A DNA stretch of 64,000 nucleotides from CAYRHJ01 sp964424105 (GCA_964424105.1 CAYRHJ010000016.1:62001-126000), one strand, 5' to 3'; positions 53,646 through 63,124 are shown, counted from the stretch's first letter. The notes: generated from the letters alone by a model not told the origin. Program-made: numbers and translations.

Positions 53646-53725
53646 TCAAAAAATCGGCGCATCACGAAATGGTCCGGTCACGAAATTGGCGCGTTACGAA
53701 ATTGGCGCGTCACGAAATCGGACCG
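53646..53725. repeat. 16-bp tandem repeat array, five copies
   Basis: Units of 16 bases start at 53646, 53662, 53678, 53694 and 53710, with the pattern tcacgaaattggcgcg; the middle two differ at one base and the outer ones are more diverged. It lies just upstream of the STN-domain gene and does not encode protein. Confidence 0.8.
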
Positions 53726-53761
53726 CACCGCGACACATGCGGATTGAACGGAGCCCCGTTG

Positions 53762-54634
53762 ATGAATCCATTCACGAGTTCAATCGTCGCAATCGTCATT
53801 CGAATGACACTGCCATTAGCCCTGATGTTTAGCGTCACGCCCATCCAAGCGCAACCCCATCAAAACCCAACACCACGCCGCGCTTCCGCAATGCCCCAGC
53901 CGACCGGCGCCGCATCAGCCCAGATCAGCCCCGCGCCTGCCCTCGCGTTCCTATCCCAGCAGGTCAAGAACGTCGATTGGCATGATGCGCGCTTGGCCGA
54001 GGTCCTGGATTGGTTTCAACAGCAAATCCGATCCAAGACTGCCATCAACATCATCCCCCGCTGGCGAGCATTGCAGGCCGCCGGCGTGTCATTGGAAACG
54101 CCCGTCAATTTGACGCTATCCAACGTGTCCATCGAAACCGTGCTGCGTGAAGTGCTGGACCAATTGTCGGGGGCTGACCCGCTCGAATTCGTTCTGGATG
54201 GAAACATCATTCGCATTTCCACCCGCTCCGCGTTGCGTGGAAAACTGATTACGCGCACCTACGACATCCGCGGCTTGCTGGCCCAAGCCAAGGCCAACGC
54301 CGTTCAACCAGCCATGATCATCGGGCCGCAGACAACCATTCCCGGCATCACCGGAACGACCGGTGGTGGAATCGGCGGAACCACCAACACGCTCAACCTC
54401 GGAACCGTGTTTTTCGGCGACGTGGATCAAGACGATCAGGCCATCGACGACGAGGAAATCGAAGATCGATTCACCGAACGATTGACACGATTGATCACGA
54501 CGACAATCGCGCCCCAATCCTGGGACGTGAATGGTGGCACGGGATCGTTGTCGATTTTCGAAGGCATGCTCATCGTTCGAAATTCCGCCGACGTTCACGC
54601 CCAACTGGCCGGTGGTCCGCAGGCGGCACCGTAG
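53762..54634 (+). CDS. Secretin N-terminal (STN)-domain exported protein
   Basis: 290 residues from ATG 53762, supported by GGAG eight bases upstream. A signal peptide ends near TPIQAQ. Residues about 60-140 match an STN-type domain (DARLAEVLDWFQQQI, VNLTLSNVSIETVLREVLDQL, FVLDGNIIRISTR), seen in secretins and TonB receptors. After it comes a linker and a short segment (LTRLITTTIAPQSWDVNGGTG), which in planctomycete proteins often repeats with STN. There is no secretin barrel. Likely a periplasmic or envelope protein; it could belong to a type II secretion-like or pilus system given the prepilin-like gene at 56554. Confidence 0.75.
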   Translation: MNPFTSSIVAIVIRMTLPLALMFSVTPIQAQPHQNPTPRRASAMPQPTGAASAQISPAPALAFLSQQVKNVDWHDARLAEVLDWFQQQIRSKTAINIIPRWRALQAAGVSLETPVNLTLSNVSIETVLREVLDQLSGADPLEFVLDGNIIRISTRSALRGKLITRTYDIRGLLAQAKANAVQPAMIIGPQTTIPGITGTTGGGIGGTTNTLNLGTVFFGDVDQDDQAIDDEEIEDRFTERLTRLITTTIAPQSWDVNGGTGSLSIFEGMLIVRNSADVHAQLAGGPQAAP

Positions 54635-54678
54635 TTCAGCGCATCGCGACACGCATTAAACCACGATTGACGCGGTGT

Positions 54679-56304
54679 TCATTCATCGGAACCGCCCAAT
54701 TCAAGCACGAACGACCGATGGGCGTCGGTCACCAGCCACCGTTCCTTGCGGTCCGTCCGTTCCCAACGTCGTACGGCTTCATCACGTTTAATGAAGTCAT
54801 ACTGATTGAGGCGAACGCAAAACTCGTTAAATCGACCCCAGACCTCGCGGTCCGCCGACTGAAATTCCCGCGGCGTCATGCCCGAAAACGCCGCCACGTA
54901 CAAATCCCACCCATTCCCGGACGGCTCGATACACACCCGATCGTACTGACTTTCCACCTCGCCAAGCCACAAACCCAATTCAACCCATTCGGGCTGTTGC
55001 CCGGCATGAATCAATTCCGGCGATCGAGTGTAGGCCCGAACATGATACGCGCCGAATATCAGCAGCATCCCGATCGCGGTCGCCGTGGCGACATTCGCCA
55101 GTCTCGATTGGCTGATGCCGAACAAGTCGCGCGGTCGGCGGTCGAGCATCCACCGCACCCACGCCCCACCTTGCATCATCCCCAATACCACAATCATGGG
55201 AAACAGCACCGCACATCCCGACGCACGCAACGCGTGCGGGTTCGTCTTCGTCACCGCCGCCGGGCTGATGCACGCGACAATCGCCACCAGAAGTACCATT
55301 CGGTCCCATCGCGACCATTGCGAGCCGGGCCAAACCAACCCGACGATACCAACGAAGAAAAACGGAAGCGCAATCGGAGTGCATCGCCCTGCCGCGCCCT
55401 TGTTCGGAATCCCAAATTCAAGAAACAAATAATGCGGATTTAGATTCGCCACAAAATTGCTCGCAAAGGTCAGAATCGCATCCGAGACACTGAAGAACTC
55501 GAAAAACACGGGTACCGATCGACCCATGAACGTCACAGGATCTCGGCTGTACGCGTATATCTGCGGGCCCGCCCCAATGACCAGGCTCCCCACGAAAACA
55601 ACGACGCACGTCAGAACCTGCCGGACTCCATCCCGGCTGATCCACAAATGCACCACGAGAATCACGAATACAGCCGCGGCCCAGACCAGTGCGCTCACCC
55701 GCGAAGCCCCGTAGGCGTTTGTCGAAAGCCCGATGATCAAAGCCGTCAACGCCCATTTCCACAGACGCCGACTCGCCGTCGTCCCCGCAGCCATCGTTGC
55801 CGCACGAAACGACAGAAGAATCAGCACGGTGAACAACCCGGGCAATACCGTGCCCTCAAGTGCTGACCGGGAGAAGGAAACGTGCCAAGGATCGACGGCC
55901 AGCATGGCTGTCAGAATCAATGCCCCGTGACGTCCCAAGACCCGTCGTCCCCAAATGGCCGCCAAGATGACGCTCAACACACCCAAACCACCCGCCACCG
56001 CCCGACATCCAACGACGGAAAGCCCAGTCCATTTCGAAACGCCGGCACACAGCCACGCGAACATGGCCGGTCGATTGTCAGCCGGTCCAAAACCGTAGCA
56101 TATGATTGGCCAGCGGCGCCCCGACCGATCGGCACCAGTCTCCGCGATGCTCCAGCCATCATAGACGTTGGACAATTCATCGTGATTAACGGGAACCGGG
56201 TACCGATCCAACGCGTAAAGGCGAACGAAAGCGGCGATCATCACCAGCCCGCCGAAGGCCCACCACCACGCGCCGTTTCGTTCCGAAGTGTCACCGACTT
56301 TCAT
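54679..56304 (-). CDS. GT39/ArnT-like membrane glycosyltransferase
   Basis: 541 residues with about eleven hydrophobic segments and a soluble C-terminal part. The first loop has PVPVNHDELSNVYDGWSI (about 37-54), the Asp/Glu-containing catalytic loop of lipid-linked sugar transferases, followed by a GRRWP segment. Such enzymes move sugars from a polyprenyl carrier to proteins or lipids at the outer face of the inner membrane. The donor and acceptor are unknown. It is convergent with the STN gene (44 bases apart). Confidence 0.75.
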   Translation of the reverse strand: MKVGDTSERNGAWWWAFGGLVMIAAFVRLYALDRYPVPVNHDELSNVYDGWSIAETGADRSGRRWPIICYGFGPADNRPAMFAWLCAGVSKWTGLSVVGCRAVAGGLGVLSVILAAIWGRRVLGRHGALILTAMLAVDPWHVSFSRSALEGTVLPGLFTVLILLSFRAATMAAGTTASRRLWKWALTALIIGLSTNAYGASRVSALVWAAAVFVILVVHLWISRDGVRQVLTCVVVFVGSLVIGAGPQIYAYSRDPVTFMGRSVPVFFEFFSVSDAILTFASNFVANLNPHYLFLEFGIPNKGAAGRCTPIALPFFFVGIVGLVWPGSQWSRWDRMVLLVAIVACISPAAVTKTNPHALRASGCAVLFPMIVVLGMMQGGAWVRWMLDRRPRDLFGISQSRLANVATATAIGMLLIFGAYHVRAYTRSPELIHAGQQPEWVELGLWLGEVESQYDRVCIEPSGNGWDLYVAAFSGMTPREFQSADREVWGRFNEFCVRLNQYDFIKRDEAVRRWERTDRKERWLVTDAHRSFVLELGGSDE

Positions 56305-56440
56305 TCAAAAACGACTCCCCGCGATATTCGAGTCTCGTGCGAATGAAAGAATTGGAACGACGTAAACGCGATGGGGCAAGCACGCCGTCCGATTGACGTT
56401 AAAACGGCGCAATGTGGTTGGTTCGTTATCGCCGTACAGC

Positions 56441-56470
56441 CGTCACCCCGGCGAAAGCCGGGGTCCAGGC
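56441..56470. repeat. Dispersed palindromic repeat, copy D
   Basis: cgtcaccccggcgaaagccggggtccagg is the GC-extended variant of the gccggaat repeat, in a 249-base spacer without genes between two minus-strand genes. The stem is ccccggc/gccgggg around gaaa. Confidence 0.7.
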
Positions 56471-56553
56471 AGGATCGTTGCGGTTTCCCGCACGCGCGCG
56501 AAAGACGACCGTCGTTCATTTGACCAATTCAATGATCAATCGATCGCGCCACC

Positions 56554-57603
56554 TCAGCGGCCAACCACATAGTTGAATTGGCTGTCGAATCGACCCTGCA
56601 CGGCCCGCTTGGAAGGGTCGTTCAATTCGGGGGATGGGATGACGGTTCCCTTGGGCCACCAGCGGTCCGGCTGCCGAGACTCGCTTTCCGAAATAATCTC
56701 CGCGTGCCCGTCGAAATAGTTGACCACCATACCCCGTTCACCCTTGGCATGGTGACGATACCCATACTTTCCCAGTTGCTTATTGAAATGGTACGACGAA
56801 AGCACGAACTGTATTCCGTCCCATTCTCGCAACGTCGGTCCGCCGTTGCAGAACGCTCCGCCGTCCAGCGCATCCCATTCCAGGTCATACGTGACTCGAC
56901 CGTCGGCCTCGGTAAATCGATTTCCGTCTGCCAAATAGACTTTTGCGGACGCGTTGGTGATGCGATTGATGTTCGGCGCGTACTGCTTCGGCTGAAGCGT
57001 TCGACCTCCGATTCGATCGAAGCTCGCTTCGGGATGCGGTGCTCGCACGCCCCACGGCTTCGCGGGGTTGCGATCCACCATCGTCCGCGACCACATCAGA
57101 AAATTGCGAAACGTATTATAGCTGACCATGGGAAGTCGCTTGTAGGAGCCGACCTCCGCAGGAAACGGGTCAGCCTCAAACGAGTTCGACGGACACCGGA
57201 ACACCCCGCCCAGCGTTGTTTCGTATCGTTCCGCACGATTTGCCGACAACGACCATTTCATATATCGCGCCGCCAGCGGGCCTGCCCAATCCCAGATTTG
57301 CGACGGGTCCATCGCAAATTGCTCATCCGCGGGATCAGGCCTGGGGTTCAACTGATACATCACGCTCCCACTCGTTCCGGGAGACCCGCACAACCACCCA
57401 TCCCATTCCGCCGTGTAACCAGCCGCCGCCTTGGCGATGCCGCTCGTCGATGCGCTGCACACCACGACCTTGGCTTGTTCACGCGCGGACTTGAACGATG
57501 GCAGGAGCATCCCCAGCAACAAAACAATCAGCGTCACCACGACCAGCATTTCGATCAGGCTGAAGGCAGCGAGCCGCGAACGGGTGCGACACCGATTCGG
57601 CAT
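56554..57603 (-). CDS. Prepilin-like protein (type II secretion/pilin family)
   Basis: 349 residues. A short positively charged leader (MPNRCRTRSRLAAF) leads to the prepilin motif FSLIEMLVVV, with the cleavage site before Phe and Glu at position +5, then a hydrophobic helix. The C-terminal part contains CSASTSGIAKAA and VVNYFDGHAEI, seen in planctomycete prepilin-type proteins that end in a motif near GHAE-x-I. Role: pseudopilus or surface fibre component, cleaved by a prepilin peptidase. ATG 57603 is chosen because the leader has normal length; earlier starts to 57666 are possible. Confidence 0.8.
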   Translation of the reverse strand: MPNRCRTRSRLAAFSLIEMLVVVTLIVLLLGMLLPSFKSAREQAKVVVCSASTSGIAKAAAGYTAEWDGWLCGSPGTSGSVMYQLNPRPDPADEQFAMDPSQIWDWAGPLAARYMKWSLSANRAERYETTLGGVFRCPSNSFEADPFPAEVGSYKRLPMVSYNTFRNFLMWSRTMVDRNPAKPWGVRAPHPEASFDRIGGRTLQPKQYAPNINRITNASAKVYLADGNRFTEADGRVTYDLEWDALDGGAFCNGGPTLREWDGIQFVLSSYHFNKQLGKYGYRHHAKGERGMVVNYFDGHAEIISESESRQPDRWWPKGTVIPSPELNDPSKRAVQGRFDSQFNYVVGR

Positions 57604-57820
57604 GACGGAATGGTCATCGCAACGCGAGGTGAAATACATGACGGCGACGCAATCAGGAGCTTGCACGGGCCAAATCCAGAATCCTCAACCTGCTCGATTG
57701 TTGCCGACGCGCGACATGCGGAACAGGGTCGGCTCCAATCGAGTGCGGCATTGTACCCATCGGCCCATCACCATGTCGAGAAACATTTTTGATCGCCTGG
57801 TAATTGCGTCTACATTAACC

Positions 57821-57843
57821 GAGCCGCGACCGTCAGGGTGCGG
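57821..57843. repeat. Dispersed repeat gagccgcgaccgt, diverged copy
   Basis: gagccgcgaccgtcagggtg differs from the 1501 and 53562 copies at the bases after ccgt. Confidence 0.65.
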
Positions 57844-57996
57844 GGTTTGGGCCGATTTCGCGCGGGTTGATTTAGGCGCTCTAGGTGGATTTGGGCAGAA
57901 TGGGAATGGCGGGAAACTCTATCCGGCGCAGCAAGTGTCTAACACCTGTCCCTCCGTCTTTCCTAGCGAACCAAAGTTGCACGCGCCGGCGTTGAA

Positions 57997-58026
57997 CGTC
58001 ATTCTCGCGAAAGCCGGAATCCAGAA
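57997..58026. repeat. Dispersed palindromic repeat, copy E
   Basis: cgtcattctcgcgaaagccggaatccag is a degraded version in which the left arm reads tctcgcg instead of tccggcg. Confidence 0.65.
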
Positions 58027-58163
58027 CGCTGTTCATGCCTGCCTGTCAGCAGACAACGCCGCCCATCTGCGAGGGTGTAACGAACGCCCGACAATGGAAA
58101 GTCCCTGATAGGTTGCGCTTCGTTCAGCATGACCGCCCGAACGCCCCGTATTCCATGCCACCG

Positions 58164-58760
58164 TCAGTTATTCCTCACAAGCTGGACGGAAGAGGCCACC
58201 GCCGTCAAAAGCTCGACATCGCGACGGCTGCGGGGCGGATCGACGACCAGGCTGATACAGTAACCAACGCCGTCGACCAATCCAGCCATGACCAGAATTC
58301 CTCGCTCGAAATCTTCCGCGAAAGCGCCGGGCAAAGGCCCCATTTCAGTTGGCACGGTCAAGACAGGCGGCGCGAACAGGCCGCGGAGACCGGGATGAGT
58401 CAAGCGACGCAAATACATCAACGCTAACGAATCGGGGGTCAATCGATCGGAGTTGACCAGGCGTTCAACGATCAACAAGTGACGCGTTCCTTCCGCATGG
58501 GTCGTCTCGAATGCGATCGCATCATCGGTCGTGTTTGCAAAGACGGGTTTCCATTCGCGGGGCGGTGCGAATCGGACCGCCCAACCATCGGGTTGCATGG
58601 GATCGGCCAACGGAAATGACTTCTTCGTCCAACTGACCCACGTCGCCATCCCCACTGTTCCCGCAAGTAGGAACAGAGAGAAGATGGCCGGTTTGCGTTG
58701 CAAAATACTGATTCCGAATTTCCACTTTCGACCGCGACGCCCGGTTGGGGACGTAAACAC
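58164..58760 (-). CDS. Membrane-anchored protein of unknown function
   Basis: 198 residues from GTG 58760 with GGTGG four bases upstream. One transmembrane segment (IFSLFLLAGTVGMATWVSW) follows a basic N-terminus, and the C-terminal domain has MGPLPGAFAEDFERGILVMAGLVDGVGYCISL, a beta-alpha pattern of unknown family. Upstream, another minus-strand frame (to 58881) also has protein-like composition (VVVDLGGRRYKCDFTPDG), so a frameshift or longer original gene is possible. Confidence 0.5.
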   Translation of the reverse strand: MFTSPTGRRGRKWKFGISILQRKPAIFSLFLLAGTVGMATWVSWTKKSFPLADPMQPDGWAVRFAPPREWKPVFANTTDDAIAFETTHAEGTRHLLIVERLVNSDRLTPDSLALMYLRRLTHPGLRGLFAPPVLTVPTEMGPLPGAFAEDFERGILVMAGLVDGVGYCISLVVDPPRSRRDVELLTAVASSVQLVRNN

Positions 58761-59062
58761 ACTGCCACCATGCCCAACCGACGACTCCGTCAGGCGTGAA
58801 GTCGCACTTGTAACGCCGTCCTCCCAAATCCACAACCACTGACCGTGGCACCATTGACCAAGGTACACGACGATCGTACATTCGACGAGCGACGAGTCGG
58901 CCCCGGTCGTATCGCGAATTGCGCGAAACGCGGCGCCCGCGACGCGATAATGCGCCCGCGGCGCCCGCGATGCGACGGTGCGCCCGACCCGACTCCCATC
59001 ATCCGTTCGCCGAATGGTGGACGGGAAACGACGGGATGGCCCGCGTCGCAGGTATTGGCTGC

Positions 59063-59932
59063 ATGAAAGAGTTCAAGAGATTCTTCAAGCGCGGGTTGGC
59101 GGCGCTCGCCCCCACCCTTTTGACCTTGGCGCTGCTTGTTTGGGCCTATCGTTTTATCGATCAGAACATCGGCTCGTACATCACCGGACTCGTCGTCAAG
59201 ATGTACGCTTGGGGAGGCCCCCCGCACGCGGGCCTGGGAATCGACAAAGAAGCGACCTTGACCTACGGCGATCCCATTGACGAATGGGATCCCAACGTTT
59301 CAGGCCGGCGACTCACCGTTCAGTTCAAGGCGGTCACCAACCAGGCCCTCGGCTCTTCAGATGAAAAAATCAGACGTGAAGCTCAAAAGGCCGAACGCGA
59401 GGCGCTTTGGGACGTCGCCACGCGCAAGTGGCGATTCTTCAACGCCATCGGTTTTGTCATCGCAATTGCTCTAATCTACTTTGTCGGCTATTTTCTTGCT
59501 AGTTTCGTGGGAAGTAAGACTTGGCCTTTCGTCGAATCGGTGCTGCTTCGCATGCCGATCATCAAGGCCATCTACCCGAACATCAAGCAAGTCACGGATT
59601 TGCTGATTTCGGATCAGAAGCTGGAGTTTGCAGGCGTTGTGGCTGTTCAGTACCCCAGGAAAGGGATTTGGTCGATCGGACTGGTCACGGGAAAAGCCAT
59701 GAGAGCGATGCGAGAAGCCGATTCGCGCGATCTCCTGACCGTGTTTGTGCCCAGCTCGCCGACCCCGTTTACAGGCTATACCATCACGGTCAGCCGGGAA
59801 GATATTATCGAACTCGATCTGAGCATCGATGAAGCGCTGCGATATACCGTCAGCGGAGGGGTTCTGACGCCCGGCGAGCACACCACAACTGTGCCACGGG
59901 AGCCGAATGTAAGTATGTTACCGAAGGCCTAA
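59063..59932 (+). CDS. DUF502-family membrane protein
   Basis: 289 residues. FKRFFKRGLAALAPTLLTLALLVWA (about 4-28) is the family opening with a first transmembrane segment, a second lies near 130-155 (IGFVIAIALIYFVGYFLA), and the motif PIIKAIYPNIKQVTDLL near 175 followed by SPTPFTGYTI near 233 is the DUF502 core. Such proteins are inner-membrane proteins of unknown function in many bacteria. An insertion of about 70 residues lies between the two membrane segments. Start ATG 59063 gives the family N-terminus. Confidence 0.85.
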   Translation: MKEFKRFFKRGLAALAPTLLTLALLVWAYRFIDQNIGSYITGLVVKMYAWGGPPHAGLGIDKEATLTYGDPIDEWDPNVSGRRLTVQFKAVTNQALGSSDEKIRREAQKAEREALWDVATRKWRFFNAIGFVIAIALIYFVGYFLASFVGSKTWPFVESVLLRMPIIKAIYPNIKQVTDLLISDQKLEFAGVVAVQYPRKGIWSIGLVTGKAMRAMREADSRDLLTVFVPSSPTPFTGYTITVSREDIIELDLSIDEALRYTVSGGVLTPGEHTTTVPREPNVSMLPKA

Positions 59933-59986
59933 ACGTATGAATCAATTGGAATTTGCGGTCAACGCAATTTTTTGGGGAGGTCATCC

Positions 59987-60319
59987 GTGCAAATTACCGT
60001 GACCGGACGACATGTTGAAGTACCGCAGGAAGTCAAGGACTACACCGTCAAGAAGGCTGAAAAACTCCTTCGCTTCTATGACAAAATTCAGGCCATCGAG
60101 GTTCTGTGGGACCACGAGGGCGAACAGTTTTCCATCGAAATGATGGTCAACGCCGGTTCACGTAACACGTTCATCGGCCGTGAAATCGGCCCCGACACCT
60201 CCACCCTCGTGGACGTCGTCGTGGACAAACTTGAACGGCAGATCACCAAGCACAAAGAGAAATCCCGTAACCGCCATCAGGGGAACCGCAAGCCCTCGGC
60301 GCTAGATGGACTTGAGTAG
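59987..60319 (+). CDS. hpf: Ribosome hibernation-promoting factor (HPF/RaiA family)
   Basis: 110 residues. ITVTGRHVEVPQEVKDYTVKKAEKL is the typical start, and the basic C-terminal patch includes LERQITKHKEKSR. It binds the 30S decoding centre in stationary phase. The GTG start is preceded by GGGGAGG; the TTG at 59972 would overlap that site. ptsN follows 34 bases later, the same hpf-ptsN order seen next to rpoN in many bacteria. Confidence 0.92.
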   Translation: MQITVTGRHVEVPQEVKDYTVKKAEKLLRFYDKIQAIEVLWDHEGEQFSIEMMVNAGSRNTFIGREIGPDTSTLVDVVVDKLERQITKHKEKSRNRHQGNRKPSALDGLE

Positions 60320-60353
60320 ACTTGACAGGTCTGCGTGAGGATCGGAACAGATT

Positions 60354-60827
60354 ATGAATTTGAGCGATTTTGTTGTTTGCGATTCAATCATCCCCGATCT
60401 GAAGGCTACGGATCGGAACGGAGTGATCTACGAGTTGGTGAATGCGCTGGCTGATCATGGCACTTTTTCGCACGATAGCGTTGAAACCATTGCAAAAATT
60501 GCCATCAAACGCGAGAACGAGGGCAGTACCGGTTTCGGCAAGGGCGTCGCCGTCCCGCACGTGAAGTACGGAGAAATCAAGCACATGGCGGCCACCATCG
60601 GCCGTTCCAGCACCGGGATCGACTTTTCCGCCCTCGATCGTGCGCCGGTCTACACCATCGTTCTGTTGGTCAGCCCGAAAGACGATCCCGACGCCCATTT
60701 GGCCGCCATGGAGCAGATCTTTCGCCATCTCCAACGTGAAAACTTCCGCCGCTTCCTGCGACAAGCGGATTCAAAAGAAGCGTTGATCGAACTCATCAAA
60801 GAGGCCGACGAATTCGCAAGCGGGTGA
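60354..60827 (+). CDS. ptsN: PTS IIA-type regulatory phosphocarrier (PtsN-like)
   Basis: 157 residues of the EIIA(Ntr)/fructose fold. The phosphorylation site His69 is in GVAVPHVKY, preceded by STGFGKG. There are no IIB or IIC domains. It probably acts in regulatory phosphorelay with HPr and EI in the next two genes, adjusting metabolism and perhaps potassium or stress responses. The HPF gene lies just upstream. Confidence 0.9.
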   Translation: MNLSDFVVCDSIIPDLKATDRNGVIYELVNALADHGTFSHDSVETIAKIAIKRENEGSTGFGKGVAVPHVKYGEIKHMAATIGRSSTGIDFSALDRAPVYTIVLLVSPKDDPDAHLAAMEQIFRHLQRENFRRFLRQADSKEALIELIKEADEFASG

Positions 60828-60899
60828 TCCCCGTGGCTTTCGTTTGCCTACTATCTGACTGAATTCGCTGGCGGATCTGGGTCAGGGACAAAACCTATC

Positions 60900-61199
60900 A
60901 TGTCCGAACCGAACGCATCGGCCCAACAAAAAGCCACCATCCTGAATCGCGAGGGCTTTCATTCCCGACCCGTCATGAAATTCGTGGAATTGGCGCAGAC
61001 GTTTGCCAGTCAAATTCGGGTTCGCAAGAATCACCCCAACTCGACAGACATCGATGGCAAGAGCGCCATGGAACTGATGTTGCTCGGCGCCACCGCGGGA
61101 ACCCAGCTAATAATCACCGCGAATGGTCACGACGCCCAAGATGCGGTGGCGGCATTGGCCGATCTGATCAGCCGACGGTTCGGAACCGAAACTTTGTAA
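60900..61199 (+). CDS. ptsH: Phosphocarrier protein HPr
   Basis: 99 residues. The active His21 lies in NREGFHSRPVMKF and the regulatory Ser55 in DGKSAMELM, the position phosphorylated by HPr kinase in species that have it. N-terminal 10 residues are extra relative to typical HPr. Between ptsN and ptsI, so the cluster forms a complete EI-HPr-IIA relay. Confidence 0.92.
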   Translation: MSEPNASAQQKATILNREGFHSRPVMKFVELAQTFASQIRVRKNHPNSTDIDGKSAMELMLLGATAGTQLIITANGHDAQDAVAALADLISRRFGTETL

Positions 61200-61384
61200 C
61201 GCCAATCACCATTTCCACGCCGGTTGTAAATGTCCACTTCATTTGCCATAATGTATTTGCCCGAATTAGTGCACTTGTCCCTATCCTTATAATCCGTTAC
61301 GATCGCGACCCTGCAAAAGCGCGATTGTCGTAGGTTTGGCCACGCGGCGTCACGGCTGGCATTTTCAGCGTAAGCAGAACATTC

Positions 61385-63124
61385 ATGCATATTTTGACGG
61401 GCATCGCAGTGTCGCCGGGCGTGGCCATCGCGCCCGTCGTCGTCCTTGACGCCGAAGATCTGCGAATTCCCGAACGAGTCATCGTCGCATCTAAAATAAA
61501 GCAAGAACTTGCAAAACTTGAAAACGCCATTAAACAGTCAATTGAAGATTTACAGCAACAAAGACAATCAGTTTGCGATCGACTTGGAACAGACGCCGGC
61601 GACGTATTCAACTGGCATATTGGCGTGCTGAAGGATGTGCCCATTCGTCGCGACATCGTCAAATTGATCGAGCAACGAAAATATTCCGCCGCCTACGCGA
61701 CGAGCACGGTGATGCGTAACCAGCAACGGCGTTTCTTGCAAATGAGCGACCCGTTGTTGGCTGAACGAATCCGGGACGTTCAGGATATCGAACGAAGGCT
61801 CTTGCGAAATCTCCTGGGGGAAGCGGCTGAGGACCTTGCCCACCTGACGCAGGAAGTCATTCTGGTCTCCCACGACCTGACCACCTCGCAGACGGCTCGG
61901 CTGTCCGAAACGATGGTGGCCGGTGTGGCCTTGGACGTCGGCGGCCCCACTTCTCACACAGCCATTTTGTTGCGTTCCTGGGGGCGCCCCGCGGTCGTCG
62001 GTTTGACAAGCCTGTCGGGCTTGGTCAGTGGCGGCGATACCGTGATCGTCGACGGCGTGAACCACATGGTGATCGTCAACCCGGACAAGGCGACACTTTC
62101 GGAATATCGCAAACGTCAGGATGACTTCCGCAGGCTGACGGACCAACTGGTGAAGATTCGCGATCTCCCGTCCGTGACAAGGGATGAGGAGGCGGTTCAC
62201 TTGCTGGCCAACATCGAGTACCCGCGGGAAGTCGAAGTGAGCATCGAAAAAGGAGCGGAAGGAATCGGGCTTTATCGCACGGAATTCCTGTTCCTGCGTG
62301 AAAACCAACCGGACGAGGAAGAGCAGTACGAGGCCTACCTGGAAGCGTTTCGCAGCGCCCGCGGTCGCCCGGTGACGGTTCGAACTTTTGACCTGGGCGC
62401 GGACAAGGTGACGCAGGGTCGATCGCTCGAACCGGAGCGGAATCCCATGCTCGGCAATCGGTCGCTGCGTTACAGCTTGCAGAACTTGGCCATGTTCAAG
62501 AATCAGCTCCGCGCCATCCTGCGGGCGGCGGTGCAGGGCAACGTGCGGCTTATGTTCCCCTTGGTAACGAGCCTGACGGAGCTGAGACAGGCCAAGATGA
62601 CACTGCTGGATGCCATGGAGGATTTGGAGGAGGCCGGTCTGGATTTCAAGCGAGATATCGAAGTCGGCATGATGCTGGAAACGCCTGCGGCGGCCTGTCA
62701 ATGCAAGGAATTCGCCCGGGAAGTGTCGTTCATCAGCATCGGCACCAATGACCTGATCCAGTATTTGTTGGCTGCTGACCGAGGAAACGAACGGGTCTCG
62801 CGGTACTATTCACCCAGTCATCCAGCCGTCATTCGTACGCTTCGCGACGTCATTCGCGCTTGTAAGAAGGCCCAGGTTGACGTTAGTCTATGCGGGGAGA
62901 TGGCCGGCGAGCCGATATACACTCTGCTGCTGGTTGGAATGGGATTGCGTTCGCTATCGATGGCTCCGAACAACATTCCGGAAATCAAGAAGCTCGTTCG
63001 GACGTGTACGGTGGCCCGGGCGGAACGTGTGGCTCGGCGGGCCTTGACGCTGGAAACCGACGCGCAGGTCTCGTACTACCTGCGCTCTGAAACGAAGAAA
63101 TTGTTGCCGGACGATCCCATATGA
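61385..63124 (+). CDS. ptsI: Phosphoenolpyruvate-protein phosphotransferase (Enzyme I)
   Basis: 579 residues. LTGIAVSPGVAIAPVVV opens the protein, the phosphohistidine His191 is in GGPTSHTAIL, and the PEP-binding region includes GLYRTEFLF, LGNRSLRYSL and GTNDLIQYLLAADRGN. EI starts the PTS phosphorelay by transferring phosphate from PEP to HPr. No IIB/IIC permease is in the window, so the system here looks regulatory. The start ATG follows a spacer of 185 bases after HPr and has no strong SD. Confidence 0.95.
   Translation: MHILTGIAVSPGVAIAPVVVLDAEDLRIPERVIVASKIKQELAKLENAIKQSIEDLQQQRQSVCDRLGTDAGDVFNWHIGVLKDVPIRRDIVKLIEQRKYSAAYATSTVMRNQQRRFLQMSDPLLAERIRDVQDIERRLLRNLLGEAAEDLAHLTQEVILVSHDLTTSQTARLSETMVAGVALDVGGPTSHTAILLRSWGRPAVVGLTSLSGLVSGGDTVIVDGVNHMVIVNPDKATLSEYRKRQDDFRRLTDQLVKIRDLPSVTRDEEAVHLLANIEYPREVEVSIEKGAEGIGLYRTEFLFLRENQPDEEEQYEAYLEAFRSARGRPVTVRTFDLGADKVTQGRSLEPERNPMLGNRSLRYSLQNLAMFKNQLRAILRAAVQGNVRLMFPLVTSLTELRQAKMTLLDAMEDLEEAGLDFKRDIEVGMMLETPAAACQCKEFAREVSFISIGTNDLIQYLLAADRGNERVSRYYSPSHPAVIRTLRDVIRACKKAQVDVSLCGEMAGEPIYTLLLVGMGLRSLSMAPNNIPEIKKLVRTCTVARAERVARRALTLETDAQVSYYLRSETKKLLPDDPI

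Larger units (their letters stand above)
57604..58163. other. Gene-poor spacer with two dispersed repeats
   Basis: About 560 bases without a credible gene. It contains the gagccgcgaccgtcaggg copy (57821-57843) and a cgtcattctcgcgaaagccgg copy (57997-58026). Long frames here, such as 57431-58108, are read through neighbouring genes and show no domains. Confidence 0.55.

Noticed and set aside
53646..53725. CRISPR array
   Set aside because: Sixteen-base units abut one another without spacers.
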